Assembly: GCA_036489495.1 (NCBI GenBank)
Contig: DASXFR010000069.1
Coordinates: 65,521-129,520 of the forward strand
Direction: 5' to 3'
DNA length: 64,000 bases
DNA from: DASZIT01 sp036489495
Lineage (GTDB): Bacteria > Actinomycetota > Acidimicrobiia > Acidimicrobiales > RAAP-2
Within the stretch, counting starts at the first letter, position 1. Every line of letters begins with the position of its first letter. The notes under the pieces were generated by a model that had not been told where the DNA came from, did no database searches, and saw only the letters and a program-made list of their open reading frames with translations. Shown here piece by piece: positions 33,754 to 41,538 of the stretch. Position numbers and translations under genes: made by a program.

Positions 33754-34745
33754 CAGGCCACCTCGCCATTGGCGGTGTGGCCGACCGGGGCGGCGATGCG
33801 TTCGATGACCCGGAGGCGGGCGGCTTCCGAACGGCGGTTCCGATCCACCTCATCGGCTGAGGGCCGCCGGGAACCGCGGACCACCAACCGGTATTCGGGG
33901 CTGGCTCCGCAGACACACGGGAGGCCGGGCGGACAGACGCAGCCCCCGGTGGAGGCGTCGACGAACTTGGCCTTGACCAGGCGGTCCTCCCCGGAATGGT
34001 AGGAGATGACCACGCACCGGCCGCCGGTGCGCAACAGCCCGAGGGTGTCGTCCAGGGCCCGATCCAGCTGGTCGAGCTCTTCGTTGACGGCGATGCGGAT
34101 GGCCTGGAACACCCGGCGGGCGGGGTGGCCACCGGTACGCCGGGTGGCGGCGGGGATGGCGGCCCGCACCACCTCGGAGAGTTCCCCGGTGGCGGTATGG
34201 GGACGGGAGGCGATGATGGCCCGGGCGATCCGGCGGGCGAAGCGCCGCTCGCCGTTCTCGACGAACAGGGCGGTGAGGGTGTCCTCGTCGAACTCGTTGA
34301 CCACGTCGGCGGCGGTCCGGCCCGAGGTCGGGTCCATCCGCATGTCCAGGGGGGCGTCGAGACGGTAGGAGAACCCGCGCCCGGCCACGTCCAGCTGGGG
34401 TGAGCTGACCCCGAGGTCGAAGAGCGCTCCCGAAAGCCCCTGTTGGTCGACGGGGACACCGGTCTCGGCTTGCAGGCGTCGGACCAGGCCGGCGACTTCG
34501 TCGAACCGGGCCCGGCGGACGACGGCCCGCTCACCGAAGCGGGCGAGTTCCGGGGCGGCGGCGGCCACGGCCGACGGGTCACGGTCGATCCCGAGCACGC
34601 TCAGGTGGGGGTGGGCGGTGAGGATGGCGGCGGCGTGGCCGGCGCCTCCGAGGGTGGCGTCCACCACCAGCCCGGGGGGAACCGGGGCCAGAAGGTCGAC
34701 CACCTCGGTGGCCATGACCGGCTGGTGGGGAAATGCCTGGCTCAT
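33753..34745 (-). CDS. rsmH: 16S rRNA (cytosine(1402)-N4)-methyltransferase
   Basis: RsmH (MraW) methylates C1402 of 16S rRNA. The 330-residue protein has HQPVMATEVVDLLAP, the SAM-binding VVDATLGGAGHAAAIL, GALFDLGVSSPQLD, GFSYRLDAPLDMRMD, RRVFQAIRIAVNEEL and VVISYHSGEDRLVKAKF. ATG 34745 is preceded by a G-rich stretch and gives the standard N-terminus. It is separated from mraZ by a 365-bp non-coding region, which is unusually long for this position. Confidence 0.96.
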   Translation of the reverse strand: MSQAFPHQPVMATEVVDLLAPVPPGLVVDATLGGAGHAAAILTAHPHLSVLGIDRDPSAVAAAAPELARFGERAVVRRARFDEVAGLVRRLQAETGVPVDQQGLSGALFDLGVSSPQLDVAGRGFSYRLDAPLDMRMDPTSGRTAADVVNEFDEDTLTALFVENGERRFARRIARAIIASRPHTATGELSEVVRAAIPAATRRTGGHPARRVFQAIRIAVNEELDQLDRALDDTLGLLRTGGRCVVISYHSGEDRLVKAKFVDASTGGCVCPPGLPCVCGASPEYRLVVRGSRRPSADEVDRNRRSEAARLRVIERIAAPVGHTANGEVA

Positions 34746-35110
34746 CTGCAGCCCCCCGACCGGAGCGGCGTCCGAGGGTGGAGGACCCGAACGACCAGCG
34801 TGGAAGCAAGCGGAGGAGGATTCTTCCAGGGTTTCGGTCGAAGGGCTGCGCATGAGCCAGACACGTTCAATGTGGACATCGGGTCGGGCGACGGCCGCCA
34901 TGGCTGTCTCATAGGGCGTCGGCCGGCGGTCACCGCCATCGACGAGCTGCAGGCTCGCCGAGGCATGGAGGGAGATGGTGCGAAGGGCGTGGATCCTTTC
35001 GTGGGCGGGCTTCCGGAGATGGTCGATCCGCGAGGGTTTGATGGCGCTCCCGGCCGGATGGCGAGTGGCCTCCGCGACCCGCCGGACCAGCTGGAGACGG
35101 ACGGCATCGG
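34746..35110 (-). other. 365-bp non-coding region between mraZ and rsmH (possible RNA leader)
   Basis: All frames here are either shadows or repetitive and not protein-like. Base composition is lower in GC than in the flanking genes by eye. On the minus strand several short hairpins are visible, for example GGCGG-TGA-CCGCC near 34929-34941 and GGGT-CCTCC-ACCC near 34778-34790. The latter carries an anti-Shine-Dalgarno-like CCTCC in its loop, about 35-45 nt before the rsmH ATG. A structured RNA called the mraW motif is known upstream of mraW in some actinobacteria. Whether this is one could not be tested. Confidence 0.45.
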
Positions 35111-35530
35111 TCAGGCGTCGTCGCCCTCGGTGAGGAGTTGCTCGGCCGGCTGCACCTTTTCCTCCCAGGAGGCGGGGTTCCAGAGCTCCACCCGGTCGAT
35201 CGCTCCATGGACCAAGACTTCCCCCTCCAATCCGGCGAAGGACCGGAGATGGGCCGGAATCGCCATCCGACCCTGTTTGTCCACTTCCACCTCGTGTGAA
35301 GTCGATGCCCACAACCGAGCCAGATTGCGATCCACCCGGCTCTCCGAGGCTCGACCCTGCCTGGACTCCATCTGCTTCTCGAACTCGTCCGGCGGCCACA
35401 AGGACAGACATCCGTCCTGGTACTGGGTCAGGAAGCCGCCGTGTTCGAAGGGTTGGCGGAACTTGGCCGGAAGGATCACCCTCCCCTTGTCGTCGAGCGA
35501 GTGCTCGTACCTTCCGAAAAACCGTGCCAC
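35111..35530 (-). CDS. mraZ: Transcriptional regulator MraZ
   Basis: MraZ is a SpoVT/AbrB-like ring-forming repressor of the dcw operon. The 139-residue protein has both repeats, with DDKGRVILPAKFRQPF in the first and VDKQGRMAIPAHLRSFAGL in the second. GTG 35530 has GGGAG about nine bases upstream. The promoter and a phased repeat array lie immediately upstream, as expected for autoregulation. Confidence 0.96.
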   Translation of the reverse strand: MARFFGRYEHSLDDKGRVILPAKFRQPFEHGGFLTQYQDGCLSLWPPDEFEKQMESRQGRASESRVDRNLARLWASTSHEVEVDKQGRMAIPAHLRSFAGLEGEVLVHGAIDRVELWNPASWEEKVQPAEQLLTEGDDA

Positions 35531-35584
35531 TGGCGGTTGCTCCCACGATGCTCCTCGTAGTGCTCGGAGTCCGATGGTTCGGAT

Positions 35585-35634
35585 CCCCTCCCTTTCACAC
35601 CACTTTCCACCACTTTACGCCCCTAACGCCCCAC
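35585..35634 (-). promoter_or_regulatory. Five phased 10-bp MraZ-type operator repeats
   Basis: Read on the minus strand, five consecutive 10-mers follow one another without a gap: GTGGGGCGTT, AGGGGCGTAA, AGTGGTGGAA, AGTGGTGTGA, AAGGGAGGGG. The G-rich core recurs once per helical turn, which matches MraZ operators (TGGG-type direct repeats at 10-bp period). The array covers the spacer, -10 and start-site region of the mraZ promoter. Confidence 0.75.
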
Positions 35635-35640
35635 AGTCAA
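35612..35640 (-). promoter_or_regulatory. mraZ promoter TTGACT-N17-TAAAGT
   Basis: The -35 TTGACT (35635-35640) and -10 TAAAGT (35612-35617) are spaced by exactly 17 bp and lie about 80 bp before the mraZ GTG. The MraZ repeats overlap it, so bound MraZ would block RNA polymerase. This is the main promoter of the division and cell wall cluster. Confidence 0.7.
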
Positions 35641-35804
35641 CCACACCGGCTCCCTGACCACCCAAATCGAACCGCGACAACGACGGAAGTGAAGGCTGGA
35701 TCCGGCTGTCGGCGGGCGACACCGGCCGGCGGAGTCCAGGCCGGGGGCCCGACGGGGCCACGCCGGCGACGCCCGGGCGCGACGCGAGTCCGGATCAGAT
35801 CAGC

Positions 35805-35831
35805 GAAAAAGAACCGGGGCGGCGTCCCCGG
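35805..35831 (-). terminator. Rho-independent terminator after the LplA-like gene
   Basis: On the minus strand CCGGGG and CCCCGG form a 6-bp stem with a 6-nt loop (35814-35831), followed by TTCTTTTT. This is the clearest intrinsic terminator in the window. A second stem (CCCTCG/CGAGGG) lies just before it at the stop codon. The rest of 35641-35804 shows no gene. Confidence 0.85.
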
Positions 35832-35850
35832 ACAAACTCCCTCGTCGTAA

Positions 35851-36570
35851 TTACGAGGGGAGCGCGGCCACCAGCGCGGCCACCACCGACGCCGGTTCAA
35901 TGTCGGCGCCACCGGCGGCCACCAGGTCGGCCACCCCGACCACCGCCCCGGCCAGCTCGAGCCGGGCCGCCTCCCGGTCCTCGGCGGAGAGATCCAGCAC
36001 CTCGAGCAGGGCGGTGGGATCCCAGTGCCGGATGCAGGCGCCGTGGAACCAGGCCCCGTCCCGGTTGCGGCGCTGGGAGATCCCCACCACCTTCCGCCCG
36101 TCGGCCGCCACCACCTCTCCGGTCCCGACCCCGCCGAAACACACCAGCGACGACCAGCGGGTGCAGGCGGCGAACCCGTCCCGGTGGGCGCGCAACCCCG
36201 GCGCACCGAGCGCGGTGAGAGCCGCGGTCCAGGCATCGCCGAGCCAGTCGAAGGCCCGGCCGACGTCCTGGCTCCACAACCGGTCATCCCGGGGGACCCA
36301 GACATCGATCCACACCGGGTCACCGGGCACCACCAGGACGGCTCCCCCTCCCGACCGGCGCCGGGCGACTTCGATCCCCCGGGCCTCGGCCCGGGCCCGG
36401 TCGACCACCGCCAGCGCCTGGGTGGAGCCGAGGACAACCGCCGGCCTGGCTACCCGGCACACCGAAACCGCCCGTCGCCACGGGCCGAATTCGACCGCCG
36501 GCCACGACCGGTGCAGCTCGCCGGCCGCTCCACTCCGCTCGTCGATCGACCAGCTGCTCCCCGCCGGCAC
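35851..36570 (-). CDS. Lipoate-protein ligase A / BPL-LPL domain protein
   Basis: The ~239-residue protein has the cofactor ligase fold. ARRRSGGGAVLVVPGDPVWIDVWVP matches the RRxSGGGxV lipoate/lipoyl-AMP loop, and GRKVVGISQRRNRDGAWFHGA carries the catalytic lysine (KVVGxSQ). It could ligate or transfer lipoyl or octanoyl groups, and no lipoate-dependent enzyme is nearby to decide. GTG 36570, 9 nt after the HNH stop, is preferred. A CTG overlapping that stop (36582) is also in frame. A strong terminator follows. Confidence 0.8.
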   Translation of the reverse strand: MPAGSSWSIDERSGAAGELHRSWPAVEFGPWRRAVSVCRVARPAVVLGSTQALAVVDRARAEARGIEVARRRSGGGAVLVVPGDPVWIDVWVPRDDRLWSQDVGRAFDWLGDAWTAALTALGAPGLRAHRDGFAACTRWSSLVCFGGVGTGEVVAADGRKVVGISQRRNRDGAWFHGACIRHWDPTALLEVLDLSAEDREAARLELAGAVVGVADLVAAGGADIEPASVVAALVAALPS

Positions 36571-36578
36571 CGTTGGCG

Positions 36579-37109
36579 TCAGGCGATCAGGGGCTCGGAG
36601 CGATCGACCCCGGGGCTCAGGTAGGTGTGCCAATCGTCGCTGGCCCCTCCGCAGGTGGCCAGCAGCTGCACCCGGTGGTGGGGAGCCACCGGGGTGGCCC
36701 GGAGCACCATCCCGGCCTCATGGGGCAGCCGGTCCTCCTTCCGGGTGTTGCAGCGCCGGCAGGCCGCCACCACGTTCTCCCAGGTATGGGGGCCGCCCTT
36801 GCTCCGCGGGATCACATGGTCGAGATTCTCCGCCGCCGCCCCGCAGTACTGGCAGCGCGAGCCGTCCCGGGCGAAGACGGTGCGCCGGTTGACCGCCACC
36901 CGGTACTGGCGGGGGATGTGCACATACCGCACCAACCGGACCACCGACGGCTCCGGCACTGTGACCTTTTCGGCCCGGAACACCCGCTCGGTGGTGTGCA
37001 CCAGTTCGGCCTTGGTCCCCAGCACCAGCAGGACGGCCCGGCGGGAGGAGACGATGCCCAGTGGTTCGAAGGTGGCGTTGAGGACCAGCGCCCGCCGGGA
37101 GGGTGACAT
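36579..37109 (-). CDS. HNH endonuclease family protein
   Basis: The 177-residue protein matches the small single-domain HNH family widespread in actinobacteria. It begins LVLNATFEPLGIVSSRRAV and has the zinc-binding CQYCG (about residue 90), the catalytic LDHVIPRSKGGPHTWENVVAACRRCN block (HNH) and RKEDRLPHEAG. Its biological target is unknown. It does not look like a homing nuclease, because the locus is intact. ATG 37109 gives MSPSRRALVLN. The 92 bp between it and the upstream stop at 37202 hold no clear promoter. Confidence 0.88.
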   Translation of the reverse strand: MSPSRRALVLNATFEPLGIVSSRRAVLLVLGTKAELVHTTERVFRAEKVTVPEPSVVRLVRYVHIPRQYRVAVNRRTVFARDGSRCQYCGAAAENLDHVIPRSKGGPHTWENVVAACRRCNTRKEDRLPHEAGMVLRATPVAPHHRVQLLATCGGASDDWHTYLSPGVDRSEPLIA

Positions 37110-37201
37110 CGGCGACCTCACCGGTTCGGGGGCGGACGGCGTCCCCTCCCCCGCCAGCAACTTCGCCTCCAGCCTCGACCGTCGATTCACTAGATCGGAA
37201 A

Positions 37202-37519
37202 TTAGCCGTGTCGGGCCGTCGATGGGCGATTGCTGGCATGGTCCCGCCGCCACCCGCCCGCCGACCGGCACCACTGGAGATAGGAGACCACATCGTCGGC
37301 ATCGGGGGCGGCATCCGGGCGACCGTAGGCGGTGACCATCCGGAACCCCCACAGGCGGCGGTCCGGCAGGGGAAGAAACGGGCGCCGTCGCCACCATCCG
37401 GGGGCGGCCAACCGGGAGACGGCCCCCACCGCGGTCAGCCACAGCGTCGGGCGGCCCAGCACCGCGGCGATCACCGTCCTCACCGCCGCCGGCGACGGTA
37501 CCGATGGCTCCCCGCTCAT
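37202..37519 (-). CDS. Small conserved hypothetical protein (105 aa)
   Basis: I do not recognise a named family. The 105-residue sequence has a compact basic centre (LAAPGWWRRRPFLPLPDRR, then LWGFRMVTAYG) and an acidic segment PDADDVVSYLQWCR. I have the impression of similar small proteins in other actinobacteria, but this cannot be checked here. ATG 37519 overlaps the ROK stop (ATGA), which supports reality and coupling to the ROK gene. Confidence 0.65.
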   Translation of the reverse strand: MSGEPSVPSPAAVRTVIAAVLGRPTLWLTAVGAVSRLAAPGWWRRRPFLPLPDRRLWGFRMVTAYGRPDAAPDADDVVSYLQWCRSAGGWRRDHASNRPSTARHG

Positions 37520-38412
37520 CCGGGCACCGATGAACCAGCCAGGCCGAGCATGGCCCGGCGCCCGACCGCCGCCGCCCCCACCAGTGGGCCGTCCGCCCCG
37601 AGCCCGGCGGGAACGATCCGGGTTCCCCGCGAGTAGCTCAACCTCGACCGGGCGTCGATCTCCGCTTGGGCGGCGGTGAAGAACGGTTGGCCGAAGCCGA
37701 GGGCGACCGAGCCGGCCACCACCGCCAACTCCAGGTCCAACAGGTTGGCCACCGATGCCACCGCTCGACCGACCAGCGTGCCGGTTCTTCGCCGCACCTC
37801 GTCGCCGGCCTCCGACGCCGGTCGACCGGTGATGGCGGCGATCGACGGTCCCGACGTCTCCGCCTCCAGGCAGCCGCGGGCCCCGCACACACACCGGCGG
37901 CCGTCGGGCTCGACGATCAGGTGGCCGATGTGCCCGGCATTCCCGTGGGCGCCGTCCAGCAACCGGCCGTCGAGCACGATCCCGCCGCCCACTCCGGTGG
38001 ACACCACCATGGCCAGATAGTCATCCAGCCCGGTGGCAGCTCCCCTCCACCCCTCCCCCAGAGCCAGCGCCTTGGCGTCGTTGTCGACGATGGTCGGCAG
38101 GCGGACCAGGGTCTCGAGCCGGGGCTGGAGGGGAAACTCCCTCCAGCCGGGAATGTTGAGCGGGGACACCGTGCGGCCGCCCTCGGTCATCGGGCCCCCG
38201 CAGCCGACCCCGCAGACGACCGGCGACACGGTGGCGGCCAGCTGGACCTGGTCGATGATCGACGACAACGCCGCGAAGACCACCTCGGGGTCCGGGTCCT
38301 CGGGGGTCCGGGTGTGGGCCTCGACAAGGATCGTCCCCCTCCCGTCGACCAGGCCGGCCGCCATCTTGGTCCCGCCCACGTCGACCGCGAGCACCACCAG
38401 GCGGTCAGGCAA
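37516..38412 (-). CDS. ROK family sugar kinase (glucokinase-like)
   Basis: The 298-residue protein has the ROK kinase motifs: AVDVGGTKMAAGLVD (phosphate loop), IVDNDAKALALGEGW, STGVGGGIVLDGRLLDG (catalytic neighbourhood) with HIGHLIVEPDG, and the zinc-binding CVCGARGCLEAETSG. There is no N-terminal helix-turn-helix, so it is an enzyme rather than a repressor. Glucokinase activity is the most likely. The TTG start at 38412 is 5 nt past the stop of the DUF3040 gene. Confidence 0.9.
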   Translation of the reverse strand: MPDRLVVLAVDVGGTKMAAGLVDGRGTILVEAHTRTPEDPDPEVVFAALSSIIDQVQLAATVSPVVCGVGCGGPMTEGGRTVSPLNIPGWREFPLQPRLETLVRLPTIVDNDAKALALGEGWRGAATGLDDYLAMVVSTGVGGGIVLDGRLLDGAHGNAGHIGHLIVEPDGRRCVCGARGCLEAETSGPSIAAITGRPASEAGDEVRRRTGTLVGRAVASVANLLDLELAVVAGSVALGFGQPFFTAAQAEIDARSRLSYSRGTRIVPAGLGADGPLVGAAAVGRRAMLGLAGSSVPG

Positions 38413-38417
38413 AGGAT

Positions 38418-38792
38418 TCAGTCGTCGCGATGGAGGCGACCGCGGATCCAGTCCCGCGGATCGTGCACCACTGTCCCCATGTTCCGGCTGTGGATCGACC
38501 GGGAGATGTCGTCGATCCCGGCCTTGCCCATGCGCCGGGCATTGTTGGCGAATACCACCGCAGAGAGGAACATGACGATGACGCCGATGAACCCGAGCAC
38601 CAGCGACCGGGAGAAGGTCAACAACATGAAGACGAAGCCGACCACGAACACCAGCGCCGACCAGATGCAGTAGCGCCCGGCGTGGCGATAGACGGTCTCG
38701 GAACGCACCCGCTCCGCGAACTCGGGGTCCTCCTTGTAGAGGGACTCCTCCAGCTCGTGGAGAATTCGTTGTTCGTGATCAGAGAGCGGCAA
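38418..38792 (-). CDS. DUF3040 domain-containing membrane protein
   Basis: A 124-residue actinobacterial protein. The N-terminus is the family mark: MPLSDHEQRILHELEESLY then EDPEFAERV. Two adjacent membrane helices (CIWSALVFVVGFVFMLLTF and LVLGFIGVIVMFLSAVVFA) follow, and a polar tail ends it. The function is unknown. The start is TTG 38792 with a strong GGAGGGG ribosome site. It begins a short operon with the ROK and small hypothetical genes. The 165 bp upstream, after dinB, show no convincing promoter. Confidence 0.88.
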   Translation of the reverse strand: MPLSDHEQRILHELEESLYKEDPEFAERVRSETVYRHAGRYCIWSALVFVVGFVFMLLTFSRSLVLGFIGVIVMFLSAVVFANNARRMGKAGIDDISRSIHSRNMGTVVHDPRDWIRGRLHRDD

Positions 38793-38958
38793 GTGCCCCT
38801 CCCCCCCATCTCTCGATCGACCTTGTTGTCATCCTCGACTCCATGATCGCGCACCTCCGTGCCTAAAGCATCGCGCATTGAGGCAAACGTTGACAATGCA
38901 GACCTTATTTCCTCCCCGGGTCGCCCGGAAGGACCGGAAATTCCTGGATTTGGGAGTC

Positions 38959-40290
38959 TCAGGGCTGGTCGTGCTCCACGTTTGGCTCGGCGGCGGGTCC
39001 CCATTGGGCGTCCCCCCGCTGCCGGACCCGGAGCCCGTCGGGACCCACCATCGCGGCGGAGCCGACCGACCCATGGCCGTAGCGGGCCCGGATGCTGTCG
39101 ACGGCGGCCGAAATGCCGCCCCACGACTGCTGGAGACGCTCCGCCTCGTCCCCGGCCCGCATCATCCGGGTATCGGCCGAACCGCCACCACCGAGGTCCC
39201 AGGACAGCTGTTCGTTGGCGCCGGTGGTGCCGAAGCCGGACAGGCTGACGCCCAGCAGCCGCATCCCCTTCGACAGGTCGACGGATTCGAGCAGGGCCGA
39301 GGCGATGGCGGCGATGGCCGGGGCGGAGTCGACCGGGGTGATCATCGAGTGGGACCGGGTGATCAGGGTGAAGTCGCCGAACTTGATCTTCACGGTGATG
39401 GTGCGGGCCCCGAGATCGGATCCCCGGAGGTGGGAGGCGGCGGCCTCGACGATCCGGGACAGGTGGCCCTGGATGGCCTCCGGGTCCCAGAGGTCGGACG
39501 GGAACGTCTCCTCGTGGCCGATGGACTTGGCCTTCTGGTCGGGGACGACCGGCCGGTCGTCCACCCCCCGGCACAGCTCGGACAGGTGCAGTCCCTGGGC
39601 CTTGCCCAACTGGCGCTCGAGGCTGGCGGCCGGGAGGGAGGCGAGGTCGCCAACGGTCATGATCCCCAGCCCCTGGAGCCGGCGGGCCGACACCGGCCCC
39701 ACCCCCCAGAGTGCCTCGATGGGCAGGGGATGGAGGAAATCGAGCTCCCGGCCCGGCTCAATGATGACAATCCCGGGCCCAGCCCGGATGCCCGACCGGT
39801 CGGCCTTCGGTTTGGCCGCCTTCGACGCGAGTTTGGCCATCAGCTTGTTGGAGGCCACCCCGACCGAGCAGGTGAGGTGCAGCTCGTTCTCGACCCGGGC
39901 CCGGATGCCCCGAGCGATCACCGGCCCGGGTCCGAGCAGCCGCACCGAACCGGTCACGTCGAGGAACGCCTCATCGATGGAGATGCCTTCGACCAGCGGG
40001 GTCACTGTCTCCAGGATGGCGTGGAGCTTGGCGCTCTCCTCGCTGTAGCGATGGTGGCGGCCGTCAACGAAGACCGCCTGGGGGCACAGTCGGCGGGCCA
40101 CCGACGACGGCATGGCGGAGTGGACGCCGAACCGGCGGGCCTCGTAGGTACAGGCGGCCACCACCCCCCGGCCGCCCGAACCTCCCACGATGACCGGACG
40201 TCCGGCCAGGGTGGGATCGTCCAACACCTCGACCGAGGCGAAGAACGCATCCATGTCGACGTGGAGGATGACCCGGTCGTGCTCATCCAC
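38959..40290 (-). CDS. dinB: DNA polymerase IV (Y-family)
   Basis: The 443-residue translesion polymerase starts VILHVDMDAFFASVE (first catalytic Asp) and has YSEESAKLHAIL, SIDEAFLDVTG (second catalytic Asp/Glu), SVGVASNKLMAKLASKAAKP, and the HhH region (PIEALWGVGPVSARRLQGLG). The little finger follows. The C-terminal tail is longer than in E. coli. GTG 40290 overlaps the PIG-L stop by 8 nt, so dinB is the last gene of a run that starts behind the SOS boxes at the LysM gene. Confidence 0.93.
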   Translation of the reverse strand: MDEHDRVILHVDMDAFFASVEVLDDPTLAGRPVIVGGSGGRGVVAACTYEARRFGVHSAMPSSVARRLCPQAVFVDGRHHRYSEESAKLHAILETVTPLVEGISIDEAFLDVTGSVRLLGPGPVIARGIRARVENELHLTCSVGVASNKLMAKLASKAAKPKADRSGIRAGPGIVIIEPGRELDFLHPLPIEALWGVGPVSARRLQGLGIMTVGDLASLPAASLERQLGKAQGLHLSELCRGVDDRPVVPDQKAKSIGHEETFPSDLWDPEAIQGHLSRIVEAAASHLRGSDLGARTITVKIKFGDFTLITRSHSMITPVDSAPAIAAIASALLESVDLSKGMRLLGVSLSGFGTTGANEQLSWDLGGGGSADTRMMRAGDEAERLQQSWGGISAAVDSIRARYGHGSVGSAAMVGPDGLRVRQRGDAQWGPAAEPNVEHDQP

Positions 40291-40993
40291 CGAGACGCAG
40301 CCTCCGGAACCCTTCGGCGAAGGCAACCCCGGCGCTCCGGCCGGCATCTTCCGCCGCGCCGTGGACCGCGGAGGTCGCCCACTCGGCGCCGTCGGGGAAC
40401 TGGCTCCGGTGGCAGCCGACCGCCCGGGCCTTCAGCTCCACGGTCTGGGAGATGTCCACCCAGACGTCGGGCTCGAGGGTGCCGGACAACAGGACGGTGG
40501 CGACCTGATGGGCCGGGCCGGCGTCGGGGAAGTAGAGGGGCAAGGCGGCGGCCGGGGCCACCGCGTCGAGCACCGCCCATCCGGTGACCCGATGATCCCG
40601 GTGGTTGAAGTAGTCCTGTCCGAAGAAGACGGCGGTGGGGTCCGGACACAGCACCACGTCGGGCCGGATCCGGCGAACTACCGCCACCAGCGCTCGCTGG
40701 AGCCCGAGGTCATCGGCCAGTTCCCCGTCCGGGTAGTGCAGGGACTCCTGGCCGGCCAGCCCGATCAACGATGCCGCCTCGGCCGCCTCCACCGCCCGAC
40801 GGTCGGCCAGTTCCCCGGGCTCGACCCAGGCATCGGTCGAGCCTTTGTCCCCGTCGGTACAGAGGAGGACGTGGACCTCGCAGCCTTTGGCCGACCACGC
40901 CGCCAGGGTGCCTCCGCAGCCGACATCGGGATCGTCGGGGTGGGCGTAGATGGCCAGCGCCCGGACCGGGATCTCCTCCACGAGCTCGGGCAC
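40283..40993 (-). CDS. PIG-L (LmbE) family N-acetylglucosamine deacetylase
   Basis: The 236-residue zinc hydrolase has the AHPDD motif (residues 17-21) and the later NHRDHRVTG that supplies another zinc ligand. In actinobacteria such enzymes act as MshB or mycothiol S-conjugate amidase, or as deacetylases of other glycans. The sequence does not allow a choice. GTG 40993 is 2 nt after the nrdR stop, and dinB starts within its end. Being between nrdR and dinB makes a role in stress or detoxification conceivable. Confidence 0.88.
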   Translation of the reverse strand: MPELVEEIPVRALAIYAHPDDPDVGCGGTLAAWSAKGCEVHVLLCTDGDKGSTDAWVEPGELADRRAVEAAEAASLIGLAGQESLHYPDGELADDLGLQRALVAVVRRIRPDVVLCPDPTAVFFGQDYFNHRDHRVTGWAVLDAVAPAAALPLYFPDAGPAHQVATVLLSGTLEPDVWVDISQTVELKARAVGCHRSQFPDGAEWATSAVHGAAEDAGRSAGVAFAEGFRRLRLGG

Positions 40994-40995
40994 CG

Positions 40996-41469
40996 CTAGG
41001 ACCCTGGCTGCTTGGGGGCGGTGGTCTTGGTCAACAGCCCGACCTCACGCCGGAAATCGTCGACCCCCTCGAAACCCTTGTACACACTGGCGAACCGGAG
41101 ATAGGCCACCTCGTCGACCAACCGCAACCGGTCGAGCACGGCCAGACCGATCTGCTCGGTGGTCGGTACGGTGCCGTCCTCCCGAACCTCGTCCTCCACC
41201 GACTGGGCCATCTCCTCGAGCTGCTTCTCCGAGACCGGGCGGTTTTTGGTGGCCGCCCGCAGCCCGTCGACCACCTTCATCCGGTCGAACGGGGCCCGGA
41301 GCCCGGAGCGCTTGACCACCATCATCGGAACTTCGTCGATCCGCTCGAACGTCGTATACCGGTGGCCACACCCGTTGCACTCCCGCCGGCGCCGGGTAGC
41401 GGCGCCGTCCTCGGCCAGCCGGGAGTCGATGACGCGATCGTCATCCGCCAGGCACCAGGGACACAGCAC
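40996..41469 (-). CDS. nrdR: Transcriptional regulator NrdR
   Basis: NrdR represses ribonucleotide reductase genes. The 157-residue protein has the N-terminal zinc ribbon (CPWC ... RECNGCGHRYTTFERI) and the ATP-cone domain (MMVVKRSGLRAPFDRMKVVDGLRAA, then AYLRFASVYKGF). GTG 41469 has a TATCCT box 6 nt upstream, so it may have its own leaderless transcript besides read-through from the LysM gene. The order lexA, LysM gene, nrdR matches mycobacteria. Confidence 0.95.
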   Translation of the reverse strand: MLCPWCLADDDRVIDSRLAEDGAATRRRRECNGCGHRYTTFERIDEVPMMVVKRSGLRAPFDRMKVVDGLRAATKNRPVSEKQLEEMAQSVEDEVREDGTVPTTEQIGLAVLDRLRLVDEVAYLRFASVYKGFEGVDDFRREVGLLTKTTAPKQPGS

Positions 41470-41475
41470 GCACCG

Positions 41476-41481
41476 AGGATA
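41476..41481 (-). promoter_or_regulatory. -10 box TATCCT for nrdR (leaderless candidate)
   Basis: TATCCT is followed by 6 nt and the GTG of nrdR, inside the 69-bp gap after the LysM gene. There is no Shine-Dalgarno. Confidence 0.45.
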
Positions 41482-41538
41482 GTGCTGCAGGCAACCGTCT
41501 CGGGCGGGATCACCAGCGCAAAGGCCGGGTGGAGGCGG

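Noticed and set aside
34742..35107. 121-codon minus-strand frame in the mraZ-rsmH gap
   Set aside because: The translation is Ser/Pro/Arg-rich with no structure-like pattern and no ribosome site, so a non-coding leader is more likely.
38890..38918. Perfect TTGACA on the plus strand between dinB and the DUF3040 gene
   Set aside because: No -10 at 16-19 bp and no plus-strand gene downstream. On the minus strand it gives TTGTCA without a good -10.
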